Source of the DNA: Deuterostichococcus epilithicus
Lineage: Eukaryota > Chlorophyta > Trebouxiophyceae > Prasiolales > Stichococcaceae
Direction: 5' to 3'
Assembly: GCA_033439295.1 (NCBI GenBank)
Contig: JAVTLE010000008.1
Coordinates: 2,666,001-2,730,000 of the forward strand
DNA: 64,000 nucleotides
Both the position numbers and the translations under genes were made by a program. Under the pieces are notes generated by a model that was not told the origin of the DNA, ran no database searches, and worked only from the letters and a program-made list of their open reading frames with translations. This document shows, piece after piece, positions 21,502 through 32,200 of the stretch; positions within the stretch are counted from its first letter, which is position 1, and the number at the start of each line of letters is the position of its first letter.

Positions 21502-24500
21502 TCACTTCGACTCGTTCGCGAACTTCATCACTTGGAGATGCTTCCCTTCAGCACGCTCAGCCTCTGACCAGTCCGAAAAATAGTACTCCTGCGAAAGTGC
21601 AAACGGGTCTTTTGGTGAAAGTCACACATGAAGCAGCCAGCTCCAGACCACAGCTGCGCAGGACACAACTTGGTGTCCCTGCAAGCATACGCTGATGACA
21701 GGCTGTGAGAGCTCAGTGCAGGCTCAGACTCAAGTCAGTCTTGAGAGAAGATGAGGAGGCAAGCGCAGCGCTGAGCATACCTCCTCAGTGGCGCCCTTCC
21801 TGGCGGGGAACACCATGCCGCCCCACATGGGGAACCAGATCAGCCATGTGAGGCCAGCGATCAGCAGCGACATGACGCCCATCCACTTGTACGAGTCGTA
21901 GATTGCAATGGAGCCGGCCGTGAAAAATGCCGCCTGCAGAAGCAGATGCTGACGGCGATCAGCCGTCCTTCCTGCCGTCTGGCGATTCTGTGCTGCTGTT
22001 GCACAGCTCCAGCGTGCAGCGTCCCCTACTGGCAGTGCTGCCATCAGAAGCATCTCAGCAGCACACCTGTGTGACAGCGCCGCCCAGGCTGCCGCCAGCG
22101 CCGACGCAGCCGCAGATGAGGCCCAGAGAGCGGCGTGAGACGAAGGGGACGATGCCGTACACTGCGCCGCATGTGCCCTGCATAAGAGCATAGCGATTGA
22201 GGTTTGAGCAGACGCAGAATCAGCTCCCATTGTCCATAACCAGTTTCTGTCTTCGTTCGTAACGACCTGCCTGGTGTGCTCTTTTGACACCCTATCCAGC
22301 TACAACGATCCGACGCAGCACAGGCAGTGCATGGGATTGAGAATTTTTGAGGACTGGTCATTCGCCGCGCCTGAATGAAGATGGAGAAGACGATAATGAC
22401 GCCCATGGTCTTGCCGAAGTTCTCCTCGCTGGTGCCCAGGATGATGCAGAAAGAGGCGCCAATCGACATGCACAGCCAGAGCCACCAGAGACGACCGCGG
22501 ATGCCCCAGCGCTTGGCAAAGGCATCGGAGATGAAGCCGCCTGTGCAGGAGCGGACAATTTGATTTGCTTGCTTCGGCTTCAGGGACAACTGCTGCAAGT
22601 TCACCCAGACTGGGCGAGCTCAATGTGCATGGGTGTAGTCGGTGTATGGAAGACACTTCCCAGGGCATCAGCCGCAAAGCAGGGCCAATGCTCACCGGCT
22701 GGCCGGCTGAAGAAGTTGAGCAGCCCGAAGATGGATGCAAAGTTGCCAGAAGCGACGAGGCTCTTGTTAAACTGCGTCTGCAGGTAAGACTGCAGGTTGT
22801 TGTCGACGGTGAGCTCCACGCCGAAGGAGAGGCCGTACAGGGCCATGAGGATGAATGTCCGGTAGTTGCTGCATGATCAGAGAGTATGTGGTCAGCCTCG
22901 AGTGCTGAAGTGGCCTATGCAATAGGGCAGTTGCTGCAAAGAAAGCGAAACAGCAGCGTGCAGCAGGTCTCTGGGTTAGATTCGCCCCTAGGTTGCAGCA
23001 GCGCTCGTACCTGAAAGCGACCTTGAATTCCCTCAATGTGTTGGCTTTTTCCTTCTTGCCCTTCTTCTTTAGGTCGATGTAGTTGCCCTCAGGCAGGTCC
23101 TGCGTTTCAAGTGAGCACACCTTCAGGCGAGTGGCCTTGTTTGGGAGCTGGTGACAGTTGGAGGCCGACGGGAATCCCGACAGCTGTTCTGATGCGCTGA
23201 TTCCATCGAGCAGCACAATGACAAGGCATAACATCTGCCACAACGCGCACTCACCGTGGCAGCACACATGACGAGGAAGGCAATGAGGACGTGGCAGGCG
23301 CCAGGCACGAAGAAAGCCCAGCGCCAGGCCTCAAACTCTGGCACATTGTGCGCAATGGCAGTAGTTAGGTACGGCATGATGATCTGGGTGGCGCCACCGC
23401 CTGCGCAGGAGCAACACGCCTAAGGTCAGGTCTGTGTCATCTCGGGACGCACGGTGCAGGCAGTGAACTCATCGCGTATCGTAGTGCGCTGAAGTGCAAG
23501 CACACAGATACATGGCAGGTGCGCACCCATGTTACCCCAGCCTCCGGCAAAGGCGTTTGCAGTGCCCACTACATTAGGTGAAAACATGATGGAGCTCCTG
23601 CGCGTGCGCAGCGACCTCCCATCAGGTTCACACGCATGGCGAGACATTGCACCATGCTGTTGCCGTTGACGCATGACAGCTGGGGCGGGGTACAAGCCTC
23701 ACCAGAACTGGCAGCACACAAAGCACGCCAGGCTGAAGCCGATGCAGCAGCGGATGACGATGAAGCCCGTGGACGTGGTGACCATCGACATCAGGAACAC
23801 TGGACGCAGATAGGGCGCTTGAATCAGGCGTCTGGTTGGACACGTCCATACAGCGTGCCATGACTGTCACGCGCAGCATCAGCAATGTCCTCCAGCACAT
23901 GTGAACCAATGCAGCACGCAGCGCACTGCACCTGGGCAGGATGTCAGGCTGAGGATCATGATGTGGCCCATGCGCGGGCCGAAGGCGTCAACGAAGGAGC
24001 CGATGGCGATACGGGAGAAGCATGTGCCTGCGAGTGCAAAATCAGTCGGTCGCTGCAGAATCAATGGCTGCTGCTAGTGCTGTCTTACATCGAAAGCTTA
24101 TGAGCTTAGCGGGTGACTTCGGTGCATTCTTGGTGCACCGGAGTGCTGGAAACACCGAGCTGCCGGCTAGGCAGGCCATCAGGATCCATGCCTCACCGGT
24201 GATGGACGCGATAGCGGCGCCGCTGGCCTCCGTGCGCGTCAGGTTGAGGTCTTGCCTGATGACTGCAGTACAGGGAGAAGCAAATGTCAGATAGTCGTAC
24301 AGCCGGCCGATGAGTGGGTGATCTATGGCACGCTCCGCAATGATTGGCTTTCAGCTGCAACATAAATGCTCCAACAGTCGATGGATCTGCCAGAAACCAA
24401 TCTGAGCGCTGTGAAGCAGAGTTGGTCAGCTGATCACGTGCGTCGTGTGGACCACGAGACAGCCTGAGGAGGTGCAGCGGCACATGCGAAGGCCGTATGC

Positions 24501-25373
24501 CGCAGCACTGGCATCGAATGGATTCAAAGGGGATGTAAAGCGGTTCCGATCGACAGCCCCAGCTCCCCCCGCGTAAGCGACCATATTGGTCGAAAGAAAG
24601 GGCCGAGCCACTACGGGGACATGCGCATGTCTGTAGGGAGGGCGAACGCATTTCACAAGCCCTCAGAGAAAGAGAGAAAAGTCACTCACTTGAGATGAGC
24701 GGCGCCGCGGCAAACTGCGGTGCAAAAAGACACCATTAGCACAGTTCCTATGCGCAACTCTCGTGTCTGTGCCTACCTACCACATGCGGGGACATGCGCA
24801 AGTCTGGAGACATGCACGGGGCGAGGACTTGCGCATGTCTCGGCCTACCGTGCTGAGGAAACTGCGGTGCAACAACAAATTGTCAGCAGATGCACGGGGC
24901 GAGGCACAAACGCCGAGGCATTCATTCAACGGAGCTGCAGCCATATGTACCCTCGCTCACCTCGTGAAGAAAGCCTGCATGCGAGTGAAACAGCGCTTGA
25001 GCGGCGGGCTGACACAGGGGTGGACGACCCTCCATGGCCTCACGACCATGCGAACAACAGGTGCAGCATGCGCTCACCATCCAGTTGATCTGAAAGCTGA
25101 GCATGTGCGGCGGCATGAAGCTCCAGAGCCTCAACTGCTTGCCCTGCGTTGATCACGGAGGTGAGGGTCATCATACGCATCATGAAGCGACTGGGGCATG
25201 CACGGATCGGAGCCATTAGCCATCCCGGCCAGAGCACATCCTGCATGCAAGAGCTTGCGCATCAGCTTCGACTCTCTTACCTTGCCCTCTGAGTCCACGG
25301 GCATGTGGTACTTGCGGTGCGGCTCGTCATCGATGGCAGTGGCCTCGTAGCCCTCCTTGGCGTTGGTTGCCAT
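21502..25373 (-). CDS. NRT2: High-affinity nitrate/nitrite transporter NRT2 (NNP family, MFS), 16 exons, 489 aa
   Basis: Exons (high to low): 25373-25281, 25143-25078, 24974-24961, 24861-24849, 24714-24690, 24262-24197, 24027-23932, 23799-23703, 23597-23527, 23400-23255, 23099-23011, 22868-22696, 22540-22371, 22177-22067, 21933-21781, 21588-21502. They total 1470 nt and every join keeps phase. NRT2 is a 12-helix plasma-membrane symporter taking up nitrate with protons, usually with the partner NAR2. Signatures: PHMLSFQINWM then FAAAPLI (helix 1), GPRMGHIMIL, CCIGFSLACFV, nitrate signature AGGWGNMGGGATQ, LYGLSFGVELTVDN, GIRGRLWWLW, GIVPFVSRRSLG, second signature GAGGSLGGAVTQ, and the C-terminal EYYFSDWSEAERAEGKH. 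Two microexons (14 and 13 nt) supply AFFTSFLST, the missing part of helix 1. The intron after 22371 starts with GC. No NAR2, nitrate or nitrite reductase gene is adjacent. Confidence 0.95.
24618..24631. repeat. Perfect 14-bp palindrome in an NRT2 intron
   Basis: GACATGCGCATGTC equals its own reverse complement. It lies 59 bp from the exon 24690-24714, within the intron between that exon and 24262. Its left half-site is the same as the arm of the inverted repeat at 24791. Confidence 0.9.
24791..24839. repeat. Perfect 14-bp inverted repeat with 21-nt loop in an NRT2 intron
   Basis: The arm GACATGCGCAAGTC (24791-24804) is matched by its exact reverse complement at 24826-24839. It could fold into a stable hairpin in the pre-mRNA. 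It lies ten bases from microexon 24849-24861, in the 134-nt intron between that microexon and exon 24690-24714. Confidence 0.9.
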
Positions 25374-26242
25374 CGTGCTGGCCTGTCGCCGCCTAGGTGC
25401 CTTTGCAAGGACGGCTGCGCTCCGTCTGACGCTGCACTACTGAGCGATCGAAGCTGCGGCCTCCGATCGCCGGCCGTTTGAAACTTGCGTTGGCAGGACG
25501 CAAACCCTCAAGTCGAGCGGACGACGGGGCTGGCAATGATGCCGGTTGGTAACGTGTTGGGCTGACAGATGAAGTGAAGTTCTGTGGCCGGATCACAACG
25601 CGTTGCTGGGCTGTGGTGCAGATTTTAGGCCGCGACCACGGAAGGGTTCCAAACGCTGCGGCGAGGGACGCAATGTGGTTGCCCCTTGGTGCCACGTGGA
25701 CATGACCACTTTGTGTCCGGAAAGGCCTCGATCGCCGCTTCAGCGGGATCGGAGGGCGCAAAGCAGCGTGAGCACCTCGCCGCTCGCCATCGAAACCCCG
25801 CCGAAGTCCTCTTCTGGAGGGCACGACCAGCTCTACCAGCTAAACAGGCGCCGTTCTCACCATTCTAAACGGGCTATGGGAGTCACCAGCTCCGGTCTCT
25901 AAGTACTGGCTGTCTTCATGTTGTTGCGCGGGAACTTTACGCAAATTTCGTCTTTGAGGGTTTAAATCCAGGGTGTTGCCACCCTGCAAGCCCCCCCTGT
26001 GGCGTTGTCTGCTTCTTCTCTCTCGGGCGTTTGCTTACGCTCTGAAAAGCTGACGATCGCTTTCTCAGTTTCCTTCCTGTGTGCATTTCGGCGACAAGTT
26101 CCGTTTTCGTCAGCAACGCGAACAAGCAGGATGCTTGTTGAGGCGTCCAAGTATTTCCTGCTTTCGGAACCGCCACACCTGCAACAGCTGGATTGTTGCT
26201 CCGAGTAGAGGTATCTACAATTCCACTCCATCAGCTGGAGCC
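25374..26242. promoter_or_regulatory. Divergent promoter region between NRT2 and alpha-mannosidase
   Basis: 870 bp separate the two start codons. In algae NRT2 is normally induced by nitrate and repressed by ammonium, so the control sites should be here, but I cannot point to a specific NIT2-type site. A tRNA-like string around 25785-25863 on the minus strand was examined and rejected. Confidence 0.4.
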
Positions 26243-29200
26243 ATGTCGGGCGGCATGTCGGCGTTCCCAGCGCTGATGCTGCTCGCCCTTGGCATCACCG
26301 GTGTTAGTGCACTGCAGACCTACAACACGTCAGCCAGCAGGTACGGCTGCAGAAGTTGACGCACCTGAATGACGTTTCAATTTGCAAGCTTGCAAGCGCT
26401 CCCTATGACGCCGGATCACAGGTTGTCAGACGCACAACTGGCTGAGAGGCCAGTGCCGCATGCTGCACATTTGCCAGAGTGGAGGGGGCGCGCAACGTCC
26501 ACATCGTGTGCCACACCCACGACGATCCAGGGTGGCTGAAGACGGTCGACCAGTACCACTATGGGAGCAACAACTCCATTCAGGTGCAGCTCCCGCATGC
26601 TTCACAATGGCGCAGATGACACGCGCTGCACATCTGATTCCGGCGATCACGCTCAGCGTGATGTGCTGCCCGAAACATCAGACATCACGGCGAAGTCTTT
26701 CCAAGTGCAATCGAGGCGGGCGCGACATCAAGCGCTTGCGCCTTGCCCCCGAATGCCACACGCCAGCATGGCCGTCCGACTCGGTCGTCACCCGTTTGAT
26801 CCATGTCCCAGCCGTGGAATCGCAGGTGGCCGGCACGCAGTACATTCTGGACTCAGTGGTGGCCGCACTGCGGGACCACCCCGATAGGACCTTCATCTAC
26901 GGCGAGATGGTGCGCTTGGGGTGTTCAGCCATCGCACCAGACGACATGCTAAGTGTTGAGGAAGCGTGAAGGAAGCTGTCAACATGGTTGCAGCAACACT
27001 CGGGGCTGCTACACGAACATCACGCCATGCACCAGGCCGTGCCTGCCAGGCTGCCCCCTCGCCGCGGGAGCTCCTTGTCTGCATGCCAGTGCATGCTGCA
27101 GCAGTGACTGTGCATGTGGCCCTTTTCGTGTTCAACTTCCAGCGCCCTCCACCCATTCCTGCAAGCCTTGACATTCATGTCATGTACATCTGAAGGCGTT
27201 TTTCACACGCTGGTGGCGGGAGCAGTCCGGCCATGTCCGCCGCCTGGTGAGGCGCCTCGTGCGGCGCGGGCAGCTCAGCTTCGTGAACGGCGGCTACGTA
27301 CAGAACGACGAGGCGGCGGCGCACTATGTGGCCATGATCGACCAGACGACGCGCGGCCACAGGTAGGAGTCGGGGCCTGTCGGCAAGCAGGGTCGCCAGG
27401 TTTGACAGGGGACGCCAGACAGTGCATCAGTTGCAGGAATACTTGCACAGGTGACCGGAAGAGTGCGCTGACGCCGGCACATCAGCACTCGCAGCTTTGT
27501 GACTGTCTGGCACGTGTAGTCGCTCCATCTAGTCTCGAGACGACCAAGTTGCTTACTGAGGAAGCTGACAGAGGACACCTGGAAGCCCTGGTGCGCAACC
27601 TGACACCAATTTCGACGCTGATGCAGACCGCCAATGCGCGCAGATTCTTGCGGGAAACCTTCGACATTGCGCCACGAGTCGGCTGGCAGATCGACCCGTT
27701 CGGCCACTCATCGACACAGGCGGCATTCTCCGCGCTGTACGGGTTTGACGCTCAGTTCTTTGGCCGCGCAGACTACCAGGTCAGGATATCATAACCACCT
27801 CTGACAAGCTATCGCCCTGAAGCTGGGTTGGGTGTAGAACAAACGTGTGCTCTGGCTCTGGCTCTGTCGCTCGACCTCCACGGCCTCGGAGGCTCAGGCA
27901 TACGCTGCTCGTGCAGCTGCACATGCAGTCTGCAAAAAGGCGGGGCAGCACGCAATCTGGTGCTGCAACCGAGGTTCTTCTCGACTCCACCGGTCCTCAT
28001 GCTCGCAGGACATGGCGCGGCGGAAGGAGCGGAAGGAGATGGAGCTGCTTTGGCGGGGTGCCGCCTCCTTCGGAGCTGACGCTGACGTGTTCACCGGAAA
28101 CTTTGCCTCAGGTGCGCTCTCGAGGTGCACGACGCCCTGCGACAGAGGCGGTCCGGTACTGCTACCGACACAGGGTCGTCTGTGTGTGTCAACCGAAGTG
28201 CGTGTATCTCGTGTTTCTGCATTCCTTCGTGCATAATTGGAGGAGGGCGCCGGGCTTTGAGAGGGAAAGCGCAAGCGCCTGCAAGCACCTGTGCCGCAGG
28301 CAACTACGGGCCGCCGCCGGGGTTCAATTGGGACTGGGGGCAAGCAGATCCCCAGATCCAGGTGCGGCACGCAGTTCTTTTTTGGGAAATTCAATCCCCG
28401 GAGCGGAACAGAGTCAAGCTGTTGGGGAGCAAAGCCAGCCGTGCCATGCCCCGTCCGGGCCTGGATCACCGCGCTGTTGTGGGGTTTGCACAGCGTGGTT
28501 GCCGCTGCCGCCGCAGCGCCGGACCTCAGGCGCCTACACGCGGTGGACCTCCGGGCTCACGAGCCTCAAACGCCAGGGCAAAGCTTTGCCGACTCGTGGG
28601 CAAAGTAAACGGACTGAACCTCAGGCGCTGCTGCCGCGCTGCCCGCAGGACGACCCGCGGCTGCACGATGTCAATGTGGGGGATCGGCTGGACGCATTTG
28701 TGCGCGAGTGTGGGCGCATCTTCAACGTGACGCGCGGCGACGACATCATGGTCACCATGGGCACTGACTTCACGGTGCGTAACCATGTTTGGGGCTCCCT
28801 GGCATGCTGGTGGCAAGGCAGGCTCCGCAACGAACAATGCATAACATTGGGCACAATGCGCCTTCAGCATGCGGACATAACATGCGGAGCTTGTGGATGC
28901 GGCCCGTGTCCCGCTTTGTTCAGCTCCTGAGCCCATGTCCGTGTCTGGCTTGCCACCCCTGCAACCATCGAGATCTGGCTGCCCGAGCCGATCCATCAAC
29001 GCTGTGTGCCGCACTGCCCCGCTCACAGTACGCCCAAGCACACGCCTGGTACAAGAACATCGACAAGCTGCTGCACTACGCCGCCGCCGAAGGCCGGCTC
29101 AACGTGTTCTACTCCAGCCCCGAGGCATACGTGGCCGCCAAGCACGGCTACGGCCAAGCCTGGCCGCTCAAGACGGACGATTTGTTCCCCTACGCCGACT

Positions 29201-32200
29201 GCCCACACTGCTATTGGACAGGCGCGTGGAACAGTGGGAAGGAGACAGGATGCATACCGGGGCTCCGCAAGGCATGGTGTGCAGATGGTGGCGGACGCTG
29301 CTCTCCCTGACTGCTGTACATGGACACGAGGGGGATCTCAGAATCTCTAATGGGTTGTACTGTAGGGTACTTTACGAGCCGGGCTGCGGCCAAGGGTTTC
29401 CTGCGGCGAGCCACTTCCTACCTTCAGGCTGCCCGCCAGCTCGAGGTGAAACATTTCCTGGGTAGGCTGTGTCGCGCAGATTCCACATGAAGCAACCTGA
29501 AGCCGGCTGGGGCCGGCTGACAGAATGGATGAGGCGAGAAATTGCTGTGTCAGTGCAGCGCAGGCTGCAGCGTTAATGCACACCTCCATCAAAACGCCAA
29601 GCCAGCACCAGCCGCTCACAGTCTGCGTCGAGCTGTCCACTGCAAACCTGAAAACTGCCCACGCGCCGCAGGTGGCGTCCGGGGTCCTCCTGGACGGCCC
29701 CGACTCCCAGATGCCCTGCAGCAGGCCGTCTCGTAGGCGGCCTCAGAGGTCTCCGATGTCACACACCTCTTGAACCCTTCAGTGAAGGCATTTTCATTGA
29801 TGCGCCGCAGGTGGCCGCTGGCTACCTGCCCGGCGGCCCCAATACAGACGCCCTGGAGGAGGCGGTCTCGCTGGCGCAGCACCATGATGCGGTGACCGGC
29901 ACCGCCAAGCAGCATGTGGCAGACGACTACAACATGCGGGTGGCCGCAGGCGCGCCTCACAGGCCCTCCCTCTAACACTGCCCTGCACCAGCAGTCAGGC
30001 AGCACAGGAGGCAAGGCAGGTTGTTGTCATACCACGACGGGACATCTGCCACCTGCTGCCGATCATGACCATCGCGGCCAAATGGGAGGCAGGGAACAAC
30101 CACACTGCCGGCACCGCCAGCAAGGGCTGCATCCCCAGCTGGTGGAGAGCTTACCAGGCACGCAAGCCTCCAGTTCACTGAGAGGCCGCAACAGAGGCAC
30201 ACCGCTGATTGCTCGCACTACAGGACTGGCGGAAGCAGAGCAGGTCGTGGAGCGTGCGCTCGAGCGGCAGCTGCGCCGGCGGCGGGTGCTGCGGCCTGCA
30301 TCGTTGGTGGCAGGCGCCGTAACGGCGGAGGCATCCTCCGCCACCGAGGCGCTGGCGGCAGCCAGCAGGGGCAGCGGTGCTGCAGGGTGGGCTGAGGCAA
30401 CGCCTGGCGCTGGCACAACCGGCACAGCAGCGCGGGCTGCCACAAGCGCTGCTGGCCTGGAGCCGCCCCTCGGCGGTGGCGGCGGTGGCGGCTTCGCACA
30501 GTGTCGCCTGCTCAACATCAGCGTCTGCGCCGCGAGCGTCGACGCGACGCGCAGGGGCGAGGGCTTCAGCGTGGCGCTCTACAACCCGGTGGCGTGGAGG
30601 CGCCGCCACCACGTGCGCATCCCGGTTGCCGGCAACGACTCCTGGTCGGTGTCAGGTGAAGGGTTTTTGTCCGTCCTTTTGTTGGCTGGTTCTGCAATTG
30701 AAAAACTGCTATACTTCACCATTACTGTGTCCTGTGAGGATCTCTGCCGGCACTCTGCACGCCCGCATGTGAGCGTATGTTGGCGGGACCAATGCGTGCC
30801 TGACCCCTCGCTGATTTGCTGGCGAGGCAACGTCGCATTGCGGTTGCGCGCCCTTGCTTCACATCTTCACAGGGCATCGTCAGAGGAGTGCTCAGCGCAC
30901 TCTGCGACGTCCGGCGCAGGCAGCTCAGCTTGCGCAGCTCGCCTCGTATTGCCGGTGCCGTCTGCATGTCTCGGCTGGCCAAGCAACGCGCGCAGGTCAA
31001 CCGGGGCTGGTCGGTCGTGGGCCCGTCCCGCGGGCGGGAGCTACGCCACATCACGGTGGCCGGCACCCCGCATCCAGGACCCTTGTACACCCTTCCAAGA
31101 CACACTTGCGTGCAAGGTCGGGACCCGAGTGCTGAGTCAATGCTAAAACCCGCAGGCGGCAACGGCTCGGGCGTGCAGGCGCAGCGGCTGCCGGTCAGCG
31201 GGTCCACAGCGCGACTGCAGGCCGCGGCGGCACACCAGGGCGCTGCCTCCAAGGAGGACGCCGGCGCCACCGAGCTGGCGTTTGTCGCCGAGCTGCCGCC
31301 GCTGGGGTGCGCTGCTGGCTGTTTGGTGACAAGAGGAGCATGTTTTACACTATGCAATTTGTGTGTACAAAGGCTTGTCCGCTGTCACGTTTCCGCCCTC
31401 AAGCTCCTGGCGGCTCGGCTGTACGCATGTGCCGTCTGCTGGCGCCACCGTCGGCGCCGCGGTCGATGGTGCTTGCAGCGAGGGGCTGCACGGGTGCACG
31501 GACACCGAGAGCATTCCGGATAGCGCATCCACTTTGAGGCGGGCTGTCCTGTGGCTGCAGCTTCTGCCACGGCGCCCCAATTGCACTTGAGCACGCACGC
31601 GTCCTGGTCGAGGCTCAGCCGCTGGGCCAAGCTGCGAATCCCACATGCTACATGCAGAGCCTTGGCCACCGCGGGAGGCCAGCCGACAGCCGTGCAGGAC
31701 CCCGATCATCCACAAGGCAGCGCGTGCGCGGACCCTGAGAGTCCTGGTCGTCTCTCGTACGCAGCTGGGCGGTGTTCGACATCAGGCCGGCGCGAAGCGG
31801 CGTCGCCGGCACGGCGCTTGACTCGCGGACGCGCCCAGCCGCACGGCTCTCTGGCTTGGTTCCCAGTGACGCGTCCGCCGCATCGACCTCGCCGCGACTG
31901 GAGCTTCGGCGCGGCGCCCTGGCGGGCCTGCGCGCTGCCGGCGGCCTGGCCACGGCGCTTAATGTGAGCATGCGCTGGTACAACAGCAGCGACGGGGCCG
32001 ACGGCGCCGTCGCCTCGGGCGCCTACATCTTCAGGTCCCACTCTCAGTCTCCGGCGTCAATCCGATCTAACCGCAGTCTCCTTCGCTGAGGGCATCCTTT
32101 CATGCATCCTTTCAGTGCGGGCTGGTGCACGTTTGCCAGGCTGTCCCTGGCGCTGCAGTCGTGGCTCCTGTTCACGACGAGGACCTCGTTTGCTGCCGTT

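Noticed and set aside
25785-25863. tRNA-like string on the minus strand (TAGCTGGTAGAGCT and GGGTTTCGATGGC)
   Set aside because: The D-arm is too short, the acceptor strands do not pair and no convincing anticodon stem forms. At best it is a degraded tRNA fragment; tRNAscan-SE would decide.
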